Numbered from the stretch's first letter, positions 9,951 through 23,625 are shown. The stretch is DNA of 64,000 bases from Sycon ciliatum (GCF_964019385.1 NC_088647.1:2147985-2211984); one strand, 5' to 3'. Numbers and translations: made by a program. Notes: generated by a model not told the origin, from the sequence alone.

Positions 9951-12723
9951 CATTCCTCTCGCTCCCCCTCTCCAATGGTGCTTGATCCCGAGACCCTTGG
10001 TCGGGGGAGTCCACTGCATCTCCCCAGCGCAGCTCATGTAGCGCCTACACACCCATTGTTGTCTTTTTTGTTTCGTCTTCGTTTTGTCTCCCCTTCTTCC
10101 GTAGCCGCCTCTATTCATCATATTCATGCAAGACCCGACAGCACTGATCTTCAACTAAATAAGACAGTGGTGCACTTGCCTTGCAATATCTTCCTAACGG
10201 TCTCGTGTTACTTATGCTGGAGACATGTTCAATTGTACCTGTGCAGGAAATAATAGAAAGTCGAGAAAGTAGAGACCCACTTTTCAAAATTCATATTATC
10301 ATCCACCTTTTTTGGGCACGTTTTGGAAGAATGTTGCTCCTTCTTCATGATGACCCACATGCAGCAGCACATAGGGCAACAGAGAGCAGAGAACTGGCCA
10401 GCTCGGGGTTTCGATTTAATCACCTTTTTTCACCAGTATTTCCTTCATTATTTTATTCGTAAATGGTAGTATCTTGAAGGAGCAAAACCCCATTGTCTAG
10501 CACACATGTAGCATACATAATGAAAATCGCCCAAAATCCGCCTCACAAATTTTCTCTATTTTAAGACCCAGCGAGTTTGCAACTACATGCACAATTGTTC
10601 GCAAAGTATTGGGGCCACCTCCATAATACCCACGGTTGAATTTTGATTTCACGCTGCCTAATATGAACGTTATGCTCTTCTCGCGGAAATAGAGAACATT
10701 TATCTGCTGTGAATATTAGGCAGCTTACAGTGGACAATAGTCACATCAAGAATTGTGCAACAGAAGGCTGTTAGTGATCCCAAACAGATTTTTTAATCAG
10801 ATTCCAGATTTTACTATTCCTATAACAGGAGGAATCCCGTTCATATACAAACAAGTTGCTGGTTGTACTTATTAACTTTCTATGAAACTGACCTCCTTAA
10901 CACCAAAACAGTCTCTTTACTGCGGTTCAATTAAAAAAACCTAATTTTATTGGGCCTGACCCATCATCAGGATACTTACTAGAACCAAACAATGACCAAG
11001 AATGGAGGCATAGCTATAGGGCTGCATTGCTTTAGGGCTGCATGCTTCAGACCTGGCACTGCAAAGAGCAGGCCATGGCCAGACCCCATGCACCAGTCCA
11101 GTCTTGTACCAGTGTGACGGGCCCAGCAGTGTCATCATCAGCAACAGCAGCACACGCACGGTTCAATAACCAAATAATTGAACACTTCCTTCTTCTCCAA
11201 CTGACAACCGCTCTATTCGGGCAACTCCTTTTCCTCTCCGAATATGAAAACAAATAATATATGAAAATTATTATGAGCTGATAACTGGCACCTTCACTAG
11301 TTTTCACACAAGCCAAATGAACAAAGAAATGAGAAGAATGGGAAGAATGGGAAGGCAACAATAGTTACATCTTCATTGCATTGGTAACGGTCCCATACTT
11401 GTTGTAGTCTAGTAGCAGCACACATACTTTTTGTTGTATGATGTCAGCAGCTAAAACCCATCTTACACCATAGTCTCGCACAGCAATGCTCATTTCTTCT
11501 TTTTCTGCATCTTTCCACATCTCCATTCCATTCAGCCATTGTCTATCTTTGCACATACACTCCAGAGCACCCATCACCAATCAGAGCGGTTCCCTGCCTG
11601 CATTTTGTCTCAAGCAGAATTGAACCTCTCACATGGTATGTGTACCACAACATCATCCGGTGTATCAAAAGTCAAAACACACTCTCACAAGTGTGTGTAC
11701 AATGCTGGTCTATGAATGCATCAGATCAATCACTGGAAGCAAACCTAGCTGATGTCCTCACAGAGTGTGATGAGATCATAGCTTGTAATCTACATGTGAT
11801 GATGTCATCATATGCACACATTACTTGGGATACTGCTAAACATACCAATATGATTCTTTATCTAGACCGGCTCGCGTTGTACACTTAAACAAATCCGCTA
11901 GTTCCCTTCAATGAGATCAATGACATCAATTGCATAACCTTCATAAACTTTACCCCGATCAAGCGGATGTTTATAAAACTATGTTACCCACCTCATTCCG
12001 ACTAGATCAACACCACACCAGCCACATTTTCAAAACCTTTCCCTTACTATAGTTCCCATGCTGAACCCTGTCGAAATGGCTATCTTGAACAGATCCCTGC
12101 CCAGATCTGGCATGGAATGTGGGAAAACTTTACACGGTGGGTAATACCGTACTCAAAATTTGCTCTCATCAACCAGCAAACGGAGAACCAATTTACTGCG
12201 TCAATAGTGCTTACAATATTATTCCCTCTCGGAAATGACCACCACTAGAAGTTGAAATAACTCCGCAGGAAAGACATCTGCCAGATGCAAACACAAAGTA
12301 CAGTGAAAAGTACATCTACTTGACATTGTATGATTTCCGTAGTACAAGTCATACTAGACCGTATTTGTCGGAGAATAGTGCGCACTTTAGATGCACTATT
12401 TAATCCTCCAAACCACAGTTTTCAAAGCGAACACGAAAATGCATTTACTTAAATAAAAGTAGTGTTATTCATCAAACTATTGCGGTAATGCATTTATATT
12501 TCAAGCAAAGTACAGCTCATCTTTTCAAACAACATGTCATTATTTAAGCTCAATAGGCCATGTGTTGCTTCAGATATGCCTACTGCATGGTAAGACTAAA
12601 GGCTCTTTCAGGCACAATATCATCATTAGCAACCGTCACCTCCATACTCATTACTCACTCTTCATTCAATTTATACATTCTCAATGATCAAAACAAAAAA
12701 TAAGTAGCTCAGAACTGGACAAT

Positions 12724-14002
12724 AGACCCTTTGCACAATAAGCGAGACGGGTCGAGACGGGGCATGCTGTGCACGCGCTGCACACTTGGCATGCAACCAG
12801 CATGCATGGTTGCTGCAGGACGTTATCAAGTTTCCTGTGCCAGGCTGTGTTTTCACAGTCCAGACGCGATGTTCATGTATGAACTTCCCAGCCTTTTTCA
12901 TTTGAAGTTTTTTTAGTTCTGAAGGAAGAAGTTCCGAAATGCTTTCCAAGGACCACTGTTGGGTTCTAGTTTGCAGCAACCGTCATCCCTAGCGGCTAGT
13001 CTAAGAAACCCACTTGTCTTTCCATGCATTCCCTGGTTATACTGGCATTCCATACTCTTGAATCATCGCTATCTGGCGAGAAGAGGGCCGCAGTTTGCTG
13101 CAACATCGTCACAGTGTTGTGCTCGGAACACTTTGTCGATGACGACTTTCATCCTTGCTTTTGCGAAGACGCTGAACGCCCTGCCAAGAGACTCTGGAGC
13201 TTGATAAAAAGGCATGACCCATCCCTGTCTTTGCAAGGAAGATCGACTGCTTGCTGGCGCTGCTCGAGCTGCTGATGTTGAAGTGCAGAGAGACGCAGCC
13301 TCATCGCTCAGGTGTGCGGAGAAAGTCATCTGAGTTCGAGCTGTGGCTGTGTGCACGATATGACAGACTTTCACATTATGCACATAGCCGCCAAAGTAAA
13401 ACTCATGGACACTATCCACGGGCTTCTTCACTAGTGCTACTACATCAGCTCCCTCTTCACTGTCGTCGTCGACTTGCCCCTGCGTTGGAAATGAGCACGC
13501 ATGGTGTGGCACTCACTCTGGGAAACAAAAGTTCATCACTCATCCACTCGGACGCATGACATGTTGAGCATGATGAAGGTACACTCGAGGAAGACAGGGG
13601 CCCCTCTTAGTTCTAGGAGCATCAGGGTTCTGGATAGAGAAGCGTTCTCTACATCGACAGAGGAGAGAAGGTAGAGAAAAGAAAAATAAATTTCAATCTA
13701 CAGTAATCCGAAATATCCACTGAATGCGGAAAACTTACCGCTCCAATAACTCCTTCTTTTTCCAGACAGATACGCACCCTCATTCAGCAGAAAACTGTCC
13801 AGTTCCTTCACAGACCATTCTTTATTTGACAGCTCGTCCACGGGTTCCACAACCATCGATGGCAAACCGCTCGACACTCTCTCCTCCATCTCCGAAAATG
13901 GAAAATACAGTGTTTCACCATGCTCAACAACTGATACTCTGCACAAAAATCGAAGAGGATGCCCCGTCTCGGATCACGTGACCGTTATTGTGCAAAGGGT
14001 CT
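12724..14002 (+). mobile_element. DNA transposon relic with THAP domain
   Basis: The ends AGACCCTTTGCACAATAA and its reverse complement form a perfect inverted repeat of about 17-18 bp. The unit consensus GGACAATTCACATC is split with AT on both sides, suggesting a 2-bp target duplication; the terminal AAT symmetry makes the exact duplication ambiguous. The 1.28-kb interior holds a broken THAP zinc finger near the left end and no transposase core I can recognise. THAP domains bind DNA in P-element-like transposases and occur in other DNA transposons. The superfamily is undecided. Confidence 0.75.
12939..13290 (+). pseudogene. Degenerate THAP zinc-finger domain
   Basis: An ATG at 12939 opens MLSKDHCWVLVCSNRHP, with the C-x4-C start typical of THAP fingers, then hits a stop. 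The downstream half is in another frame: VLCSEHFVDDDF at about 13114-13150, matching the C-x2-H signature (CSxHF-x-x-DDF) that completes the C2CH zinc site. An FPxxxxW-like middle is visible only across frameshifts. At least two frameshifts and a stop make it non-functional. It was probably the DNA-binding N terminus of the transposase of the surrounding element. Confidence 0.6.
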
Positions 14003-14943
14003 ATTCACATCTCAATGGCTGCTAACTAAGGCCATCGGATATACTGAATCGCCTAGTCAATAACTAAATGGAATGGAAAACATCCGGTTCTGAACAGAGA
14101 GAAAAGGTTTTGCGGAAGGACACAAAAGCCAGTTGATCAGTGACAGCCAATATGGCTACAGTTTTGCAGAATTTACGCATTAGACCATGATGGATTTAGG
14201 ATTTCTGTTCTGGATTGCATGGCTGCCAATCTTTCCCAATTTTGAAATACAATTTGTCTACAACCTTTTCCCAATTCATGCGTCAGAACAGATAGCCATA
14301 TCATCACAGGACAGCACAACACATGGCTATCCTGAATACCTATAGCCACCTCTATTCATCATAAGCATGCAAGACCCAACAGCACTGATCTTCAACAAAA
14401 TAATACAGTGGTGCACTTGCCTTGTAATATCTTCTGTATAGTCTCGTGTTACTGATGCTGGAGGCATGTTGAATTATGTCTATACAGAAAATAGTGGAAA
14501 AATCGAAAACGCAAAGGCCAACTTCTCAAAACTCATATTCATCATGCACCATATTTGGGTGCATTTTGGCAGAATGCTGCTCCTTGTTCATGACGTAGGC
14601 CAGCAATCATACCACGGACGAGTGTAAAAATAAAAACTCCCAGATGTCTGTGTTTCCTGGCCATGCTCACAGTTTGAGCCAAAAACACACTCCTTGCAGA
14701 CTACAAACCGACATGCAACACCACATAGAGCAACAGAGAGCAGAGAACTGACCAACTCGTGTTTTCCTTCGATTTAATCACGTGTTTTCACCAGTATTTC
14801 CACCATTATTGTTTGTGAATGGCAGTGTTTTGAAGAAGCAAAACCTCATTGTCTAGTAGACATGTAGCATACATTATTTTCAATCGCCCAAAATCTGCCT
14901 CACAAAATCTTAGCTATTTTTAGAACCAGTGAGTTTGCAAGTA

Positions 14944-15447
14944 CAGTCAAACCTCGTGAGGACGAAATTCAAGGGACCGAACAAGTTTGTTTGTCTTATC
15001 GGGAGTTCTTCTTATCCAGATATGGCAACAATATTGATGTGCATATCATATGGATTGTATTTATGTGAAGGTGCATGCTGTGGCAAATGTAAAGCATTTT
15101 TATTCATAAGATAACCCAGCAAAAGGCAAGTAAAATGTTCAAGGAATTCATGATAACATTACATCCGCCTTGTAAAATGTTTTGCCACTGCAAGAGGCCT
15201 AAGCGCTTCGACTATCGCGAAAAACTACTGCTAGCATACCCACGGGGACCAAAGGTTCGTACTAGACACTGACTTTGTTCAAATCACGCTTGAAATTAGT
15301 TCGTCTTCACGAAAGTTCGCAGTACAGAGTTCGTCGTAAACGAATTCTTTTGACTCGATATGATGCCTGGCCAATCATAGGATTGGCCGGAGTTCGTACT
15401 AAAGGAAAGTTCGCCTTATCAGTGTTCGTCCTAACGAGGTTTGACTC
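14944..15447. mobile_element. Tigger/pogo-type MITE, copy 1
   Basis: The ends CAGTCAAACCTCGTGAGGAC and the complement of GTCCTAACGAGGTTTGACTC form a 23-bp imperfect inverted repeat, flanked by TA on both sides (14942-14943 and 15448-15449). Units without it read GCAACTACATGTACAAT, the empty TA site. CAGTCAAACCTC ends with TA duplication are typical of pogo/Tigger elements of the mariner superfamily. It is about 504 bp and has no transposase frame. Confidence 0.85.
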
Positions 15448-17227
15448 TACATGTACAATTGTTCGCAAAGCATTCACGGGGCCACCTCCATTATACCCAC
15501 GGTTGAAGTTTGATTTTACGCTTGTTCATATTCGCGTTATGCTCCGCTCGTGGAAATAGGGAACATTTATCTGCTGTGAATATTAGGCAGGTTAAAGTGG
15601 ACTATAGTCAATTCAGGAATTGTGCAACAGAAGGCTCTAAGTGATCCCAATCAGATTTTTAATTCAGATTTTAGATTGTATTTTTCGTATAACAGGAGGA
15701 ATTCCGTTCACATACAAACAAGTTGCTGGTTGTACTTATTAATGAAACTGACCTCCTTAAGTCAAAGTCTCTTTACTGTGGTTCAATTTTAAATAACAAT
15801 AAATTTTTCGGGCCTGGCCCATCATCAGGGCACTTGAACCAAAGAATGACCAAGAATGACGGCATGGCTATAGGGCTGCATGCTTCAGACTTGGCACTGC
15901 AAAGAGCAGGCTGTGGCCAGACCCCATGCACCAGTCCAGTCTTGTACCAGTGTGAGCGGCCCAGCAGTGTCATCATCAGCAACAGCAGCATACGCACAGT
16001 TCAATAAGCAAATATTCGAACACTTCCTTCTTCTCCAACTGACAACCACTCTATTCAGGCAGCTGCTATTCATAGCAACTGAATAGAATGGTTTTTCAGT
16101 TGACAAACCTCATTTTCTCCGAATATGAAAAAAAATAATTATATGAATGTTATTATGCAAAACCAAGAACACACACAAGCCTAATGAACAAAGGAATGAG
16201 AAGAATGGGAAGAATGGGAAGGCTACAATGGTTACATCTTCATTGCATTATTGGTCACTGTCCCATACTTGTTGTAGTCTAGTAGCAGCACAAACACTTT
16301 TTGTTGTATGAGGTCAGCTGCTAAAAGCCCATCTTACACCATAGTCTCATACAGCAATGCTCATTTCTTCTTTCTCTGCATCTTTTCACATCTCCATTCC
16401 GTTCAGCCATTGGTTATCTTTGGACATACACTCCAGAGTACACATCACCAATCAGAGCGGTTCCCTGCCTGCATTTTGTCTCAATGCAGAATTGAACCTC
16501 TCACATGGTACGTGTATCGGTATGTGTATCACAACATCATCCGGTGTAACTAAAGTCAAAACCCACTCTCACAAGTGTGTGTACAATGCTGGTCTATGAA
16601 TGCATCAGATCAATCACCGGAAGCAAACCTGGCTGATGTCCTCACAGAGTGTGAAGAGATCATAGCTTGTAATCTACAGGTGATGATGTCATCATATGCA
16701 CACATTACTTGGGATACTGCTAAACATTCCAATATGATTCTTTATCTAGACCGGCTCGCGTTGTACACTTAAACAAAATCCGCTAGTTCCCTTCAATGAC
16801 ATCATGGCATCAATTGCATAACCTTCATAAACTTTCCCCCGATCAAGCGGATGTTTATAAAACTATGTTACCCACCTCATTTCGACTAGATCAAGACCAC
16901 ACCAGTCAAATTTTACAAACCTTTCCCTTACCACCCGGCTGCTATTGTTCCCATGCTGAACCCTGTCGAAATGTTGAACAGACTCCTGTCTAGATCTGGC
17001 ATGGAATGTGTTAAAACGTTACACGGTGGGTAAAACCAATTTACTCCGTCAATAGTGCTTACAATATTATTCCCTCTCGGAAATGACCACCACTAGAAGT
17101 TGAAATAACTCCGCAGGAAAGACATCTGCCAGATGCAAACACAAAGTACAGTGAAAAGTACATCAACTTGACATGGTGTGATTTCCGTAGTATAAGTCGT
17201 ACTAGACCATATTTGTCGGAGAATAGT

Positions 17228-17933
17228 AGACATCCTTAGCAAAAGTACGATAACGCTAACTTTTACGGTACTCACTCCCAGCCATGGCAAAAGACGTTAT
17301 CGGATAACGGAAACATGTTACAGAGCTCACTATAACGGGCCGACGTTCGTTATGGTTATTCTGCAAAAATGCAAAAACTCGCATTGTTTTGTAACTGGCG
17401 GGAGATAAAAACCACGTGCAGATCGAGATGAGAGTCGAGATTGCTTCCTCTTGTGACATTTTTGGCGAGTTTTGCCTTTCAGTTGACAATGTCTGCGTCC
17501 TTTGCTTCGTCCCTTTCACCCTCTATACCATCTGGGAAACAAAGGACAAGTTCCACTGCACTCCTGAGGAAGAAATTCATCGGCCTCTCCTAGACGTGCT
17601 GGAGCTGGAGAACCCTTACAGTCTTCGGTGCTGTGTTTAGGAAAGGTTTTCCAAGGACCTGGGAACAGCGAAAACTCATTTTCGCCGTGCTTTTGCTATT
17701 CCAGAGTAAAAGACCTCGCCAAGGTATTCCTTCAGAACGACAGCAAACTAATCTCTGGTTCAACATTTTCAATTTCCCGCACCTGTTTCCACGAAAATTC
17801 ATAACGCCATGGTTGTCACGACTACTTTGTCTCAACTATAACATACATTGTGCTAAGGGAAAAGTCAGCTTGAACGATCCGAAGTACGGAAAGATTTGCG
17901 TTTACGTTAGCGTATTTTTAGCTAAGGATATCT
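17228..17933. mobile_element. 0.7-kb terminal-inverted-repeat element, family unknown
   Basis: Inserted in the GAATAGTGCGCAC block. The left end reads AGACATCCTTAGC-AAAAGTACG and the right end is the near reverse complement, AGATATCCTTAGC-TAAAAATACG, continuing to ACGCTAAC on both sides. Flanks TAG and AG suggest a 2-3 bp target duplication. A 74-codon frame inside has no recognised domain. Confidence 0.65.
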
Positions 17934-18024
17934 AGGTCGCACTTTAGATGCACTATTTAAGCCTCCAAACCACAGGTTTGGAAGCGAATATGAAAATGCA
18001 TTCACTTAAATAAAAGTAGTGTTA

Positions 18025-18763
18025 AGCCTAGTTCACATTCGACGGGGCGCGACGGGACGCGACGTAAGGATCGACGGGAAGCGACGGGACGGTCTGACGG
18101 CGTCCAATGTGAACACCAGGAACGGGAACGCAACCGTACTACCGTACAGATTGGGAAGCGACGGGAAGAGTTGGATCGATCCAACTTTTCATACCGTAGA
18201 CGGCCGTAGACGGGGACGCAAGCGTACAAAACTGCTGCAATTCAAGTGTGAACAGGAGACGGCGTCGTGCGCCGACTGCTCCCGATTCGTACTTGGAAAT
18301 TTTTAGCATTTCGAACACTGCGCTTCCCATGATACTCACAGAATGGCTAGCACGACTTGAGTTGAATTTTAGCAACATAAGATCTCATGTCATTTATTGT
18401 ATTTACGGATAGTTCAGAAGCGTGCCAGACGAACTATTCTATCATTTCCTGGGGCTATTATTTGAATGCCACAACTTTCAGGGCTAATTTTTTGGTCTTC
18501 ACGAACAACTGGTATTGTGAACTTGATTCCGCTTCTTTCAAGGAGAAATTATTGAAAAGAAGTCCCGAAAAACGAGAAATTAGGTACAAAAGTCACCCCG
18601 TCACGGACCGTGCCTTATGACTCGCGCCGTTCGACGGTGAACGTCGCAACGACTGCTGCATGTCGTGTCGTACGAATCGTACAGGATTTACAGCTCACCC
18701 CAGCCCTCCCGACAAGCCCTTACGTCCCGTACCGTCGGCGTTGCATCGAATGTGAACTAGGCT
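18025..18763. mobile_element. PIF/Harbinger-type MITE with TTA duplication
   Basis: The ends AGCCTAGTTCACATTCGA (18025-18042) and its exact reverse complement (18746-18763) are flanked by TTA on both sides (18022-18024 and 18764-18766). Units lacking the element read GTGTTATCCATCAAAC, the empty site. A 3-bp TTA/TWA duplication points to PIF/Harbinger. GC-rich CGACGGGA and CGTACCGT-type repeats lie just inside both ends and may be transposase-binding repeats. The interior encodes no transposase. Confidence 0.75.
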
Positions 18764-19254
18764 TTATCCATCAAACTGTTGCGATAATGCTTTTATATTT
18801 TAAGCAAAGTTCAGATACACAGCTCATCTTTTCCAACAACATTCATTATGTAAGCTCAGTAAGACCTGTGTTGCTTCAGATATGTCTACTGTATGGAAAG
18901 ACTAAAGACTACTTCAGGCACAATAATCATCATTAGCAACCGTTATAAACGTATACACCTCCATACTCATCACTCACTCTTCTTTCAATGCATGCCTTCT
19001 CAATGATCAAAACAAGAAGTAAAATGGCTCAGAACTGGACAATTCACATCTCAATGGCTGTTAACTGAGGCTATCAGAAATACTGAATCACCTAGTTAGC
19101 AATTCAATGCAATGGAAAACGTCCGGTTGTGAACAGAGAGGAAAGCTTTTGCGGAAGGACACAACAGCTTGTTCAGTGACAGCCAATATGGCTACAGTTT
19201 TGCAGAATTTAAGCATCTGACCAAAAAGATATAGTTTTCCGTCTTTTTTGCATA

Positions 19255-19567
19255 CTGTAGTGACGCACATAAAGGCCCATGCTCTTATGAGTGAGTGTTT
19301 GCGTTATTTGCTATTTTTTTGGGTCGTTTTGTCCCACACATAGGCGCATGGGCTTGAATTGTTAGTGTCCCTGTACCATGCATAATTATTATGCACATAG
19401 TGCAATACCGCAATACACATTGAACTATGTGAATATGGTGTTTTTGGGGTGTCTGTTTATCGCGGGATGTACTGCATTTAGGTTCACTTATAAGCCCATG
19501 CGCATATTTGTGAGGGTATGCTTATGCCCGGGCATAGGCACATGTGCTTATATGCGCGTCACTACGG
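19255..19567. mobile_element. TA-flanked 0.3-kb MITE, copy 1
   Basis: The inverted ends read C-NGTAGTGACGCAC and GCGCGTCACTACGG, with TA on both sides (19253-19254, 19568-19569). The site in a unit lacking it (about 49870) reads TTCAGCATAGCCAATC. The interior is rich in TTTGCG and GCATAGGCACATGTGCTTAT motifs. Probably a mariner-superfamily MITE. Four units of the array carry it at the same site. Confidence 0.8.
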
Positions 19568-22500
19568 TAGCCGCCAATCTTCCCTAATTTTGTCCTACAT
19601 TCTGTCTACAACCTTTTCTCAATACATGCGTCAGAACAGATAGCCATATCATCACAGGACAGCACAACACATGGCTATCCTGAATACCTATAGCCACCTC
19701 TATTCATCATAAGCATGCAAGACCCAACAGCACTGATCTTCAACTAAATAATACAGTGGTGCACTTGCCTTGCAATATCTTCTGAATGGTCTCGTGTTAC
19801 TGATGCTGGAGACATGTTCAGTTCCACCTGTGCAGAAAATAATGGAAAAATCGAAAAAGCAAAGGCCAACTTCTCAAAACTCATATTCATCATGCACCAT
19901 TTTTGGTTGCATTTTGGCAGAATGCTGCTCCTTGTTCATGACGTAGGCCAGCAATCATACCACGGACGAGTGTAAAAATTACAACTCCTAGATGTCCGTG
20001 TTCCCTGGCCATGCTCAGTCCGAGCCAAAAACGCACTCTTTCCAGACTACATCCCCACATGCAACACAACGTAGATCAACAGAGAGTAGAGAACTGACCA
20101 ACTCGTGTTTTACTGTGTTTTCGTCACGTGTTTCTAGCAGTATTCTACCCCCCTTAATTATTCGTAATTGGTAATATTTTGAAGGAGCCAAACCTCATTT
20201 CATTTGTCTACTACAACTATAGCTTGCATAATGTAAATCGCCCAAAATTCGTGTCACTAAATTTTCGCTGTTTCTTAGAACAAGCAAGTTTGCAATTGCA
20301 AAATTTCGCGAAGCATTGGGGCCACTTGCCTTATACCCACGGTTGAAGTTTGATTTCACACTGGTTAATATTCACGTTATGCTTCCCTCGCGGAAATAGA
20401 GACATTTATCTGCTGGGAATATTAGGCAGCTTACAGTGGACAATAGTCACTTCAGGAACTGTGCAACAGAAGGCCGTAAGTGATCCCAATCAGATTTTTA
20501 TTCAGATTTCAGATTTTATTATTCGTATAACAAGAGGGATCCCGTTCAAATACCAACAAGTTGCTGGTTGTACTTATTTATTTTATGAAACTTACCTCCT
20601 TCTCCAAAACAGTCTCTTTACTGCGGTTCAATTTAAAATAACAGTAAATTTTTCGGGCCTCGCCCATCATGAGGGTTTCTACTAGAACCAAACAATGACC
20701 AAGAATGGCTGCATGGCTATAGGGCTGCAAGGCAATAGTCCTGCATGCTTCAGACCTGGCACTGCAAAGAGCAGGCCGTGGCCAGACCCCATGCATCAGT
20801 TCAGTGTCGTACCAGTGTGAGGGACCCGGCAGTATCATCATCTGCAACAGCAGCACACACACACAGTTCAATAACCAAATAATTGAACACTTCCTTCTTC
20901 TCCTACTGACAACCGCTCTATTCGGGCAGCTGCTATTCATAGCAACTGAATAGAATGGTTGTCAGTTGACAAACCTCCTTTTCTCCGAACCTTAAAACAA
21001 ATAATATATAGAAAATATTAACTGGTTTGCGGGAAATATATAGAAAAATATTATTATTTTCCATGCAAGGTCCGCTAGTTTTCACACAACCCTAATGAAC
21101 AAAAATAATGGGAAGGTCACAATGGTCACGGTCCCATAATTGTTGTAGTCTAGTAGCATCACACATACTTCTTGTTGTATGAGGTCAGCAGCTTAAACCC
21201 ATCTTAAACCATAGTCTCGCACAGCAATGCTCATTTTTTCCTTCTCTGCATCTTCTCACATCTTCATTCCATTCAGCCATCGTCTCTTTTTGCACATACA
21301 CTCCAGAGAACCCATCACCAATCAAAGCGGTTCCCTGCCCGCATTTTGTCTCAATGCAAAATTGAACCTCTCACATGGTATGTGCACCACAACATCATCC
21401 GGTGTATCAAAAGTCAAAACACACTCTCACAAGTGTGTGTACAATGTTGGTCTATGAATGCATCAGACAGCACAACACATGGCTATCCTGAATACCTATA
21501 GCCACCTCTATTCATCATAAGCATGCAAGACCCAACAGCACTGATCTTCAACTAAATAATACAGTGGTGCACTTGCCTTGCAATATCTTCTGAATGGTCT
21601 CGTGTTACTGATGCTGGAGAAATGTTCAATTCCACCTGTGCAGAAAATAATGGAAAAATCGAAAAAGCAAAGGCCAACTTCTCAAAACTCATATTCATTA
21701 TGCACCATTTTTGATTGCATTTTGGCAGAATGCTGCTCCTTGTTCATGACGTAGGCCAGCAATCATACCACGGACAAGAAAAATTACAACACCCAGATGT
21801 CCGTGTTCCCTGGCCATGCTCAGTCCGAGCCAAAAACGCACTCTTTGCAGACTACATCCCCACATGCAACACAACGTAGATCAACAGAGAGTAGAGAACT
21901 GACCAACTCGTGTTTTACTGTGTTTTCGTGACGTGTTTCTAGCAGTATTCCACCCCCTTAATTATTCGTAATTGGTAATATTTTGAAGGAGCCAAACCTC
22001 ATTTGTCTACTACAAATATAGCATACATAATGTAAATCGCCCAAAATTCGTGTCACTAAATTTTCGCTGTTTCTTAGAACCAGCAAGTTTGCGATTGCAA
22101 AATTTCGCGAAGCATTGGGGCCACTTGCCTTATACCCACGGTTGAAGTTTGATTTCACACTGGTTAATATTCACGTTATGCTCCCCTCGCGGAAATAGAG
22201 AACATTTATTTGCTGTGAATATTAGGCAGCTTACAGTGGACAATAGTCACTTCAGAAACTGTGCAACAGAAGGCTGTACGTGATCCCAATCAGATTTTTA
22301 TTCAGATATCAGATTTTATTATTCGTATAACAGGAGGAATCCCGTTTACATACAAACAAGTTGCTGGTTGTACTTATTTATTTTATGAAACTGACCTCCT
22401 TAACTCCAAACAGTCTCTTTACTGTGGTTCAATTTAAAATAACAGTAAATTTTTCGGGCCTCGCCCATCATGAGGGTTTTTACTAGAACCAAACAATTAC

Positions 22501-23559
22501 CAAGAATGGCGGCATGGCTATAAGGCTGCAAGGCAATAGTCCTGCATGCTTCAGACCCGGTACTGCAAAGAGCAGGCCGTGGCCAGACCCCATGCACCAG
22601 TCCAGTCTTGTACCAGTGTGAGGGACCCAGCAGTGTCATCATCAGCAACAGCAGCACACGCACGGTTCAATAACCAAATATTTGAACACTTCCTTCTTCT
22701 CCAACTGACAACCGCTCTATTCGGGTAGCTGCTATTCATAGCAACTGAATAGAATGATGGTCAGTTGACAAACCTCCTTTTCTCCGAATATGAAAACAAA
22801 TAATATATGAAATTTATTATGAATTGATAACAATGATAAGTCACATTTGCTAGTTTTCACATCTTACACCGTGGTCTCACATAGCAATGCTCATTTCTTC
22901 TTTCTCTGCATCTTTCCGCATCTCCATTCCATTCAGCCATTGTCTATCTTTGCACATACACTCCAGTGTATACATCACCAATCAGAGCGGTTCCTGCCCA
23001 CATTTGGTCTCAATGCAGAATTGAACCTCTAGTCCTATGGTATGTTTACCACAACATCATCCGGTGTATCAAAAGTCAAAAACACACTCTCACAAGTGTG
23101 TGTACAATGCTGGTCTACGAATGCATCAGAAAAATCACCGGAAACAAACCTGGCTGATGTCCTCACAGAGTGTGAAGAGATCATAGCTTGTAATCTACAG
23201 GTGATGATGTCATCATATGCACACATTACTTGGGATGCTGCTAAACATGCCAATATGATTCTTTATCTAGACCGGCTCGCGTCGTACACTTAAACAAATC
23301 CGCTATAGTCTGTTTCAAAAAGATTTACAATCAGGTTTGGGTCTTAAAAAGTATGAAGATAAGGGAAATTTGGACAAAAAAGTACATAGAATGGCTTGTT
23401 AGGACACGGCAAATTGTTCTGTGAAGGTTTCGGAACAATTGGACCAACCGTTAAGGATTTAGAATTTCGGCCAGGTTTCCGGCCTTTTCCCATGGTTTAC
23501 AATTTGCCCAGGAAGCCAGTATCGATTTTTTATCAAAACCCACGATTTATCCTTTCATT

Positions 23560-23625
23560 TTTGGCCTTGTGGTTATGAATGCTGTCTGCTGACCATGAAG
23601 TTGCGAGTTCAAATCCCAACCTATC
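23560..23625 (+). repeat. tRNA-derived SINE head, copy 1
   Basis: TGGCCTTGTGG (23562-23572) fits an RNA polymerase III A box. GAGTTCAAATCC (23605-23616) contains GTTCAAATC, a match to the B-box consensus GWTCRANNC, at tRNA-like spacing. A perfect tRNA cloverleaf is not present, so this is a SINE head and not a tRNA gene. The SINE's 3' boundary is unclear. The copy at 55580-55640 has a mutated B box. Confidence 0.55.

Larger units (their letters stand above)
8896..10097 (+). mobile_element. 5'-truncated non-LTR retrotransposon with CT-rich tail
   Basis: The unit sequence breaks after CCTATA and resumes at GCCGCCTCTATTCATC. The inserted 1.2 kb begins inside the reverse-transcriptase gene, continues through the C-terminal part of ORF2 and ends in a long CT-rich stretch and short 3' sequence. 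A clear poly(A) and a long target duplication are not visible, so the exact ends are approximate. Confidence 0.75.
8515..12685 (+). repeat. Macrosatellite unit 3
   Basis: Subtype A copy (GGATACGAAGTTGCATTC variant). A LINE fragment and a CT tract interrupt it within the block CCTATAGCCACCTC, at 8896-10097. Without them the unit is about 3.0 kb. Confidence 0.85.
12686..19004 (+). repeat. Macrosatellite unit 4
   Basis: Subtype B copy, extended to 6.3 kb by four DNA transposons at 12724-14002, 14944-15447, about 17228-17933 and 18025-18763. Removing them leaves about 3.1 kb. Confidence 0.85.

Noticed and set aside
9700..10253. Reading frames of 113 and 151 codons around the CT tract
   Set aside because: They are low-complexity translations of a CT microsatellite.
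13069..13512. 147-codon minus-strand frame in the THAP element
   Set aside because: It is antisense to the THAP remnant, which carries the recognisable motifs.
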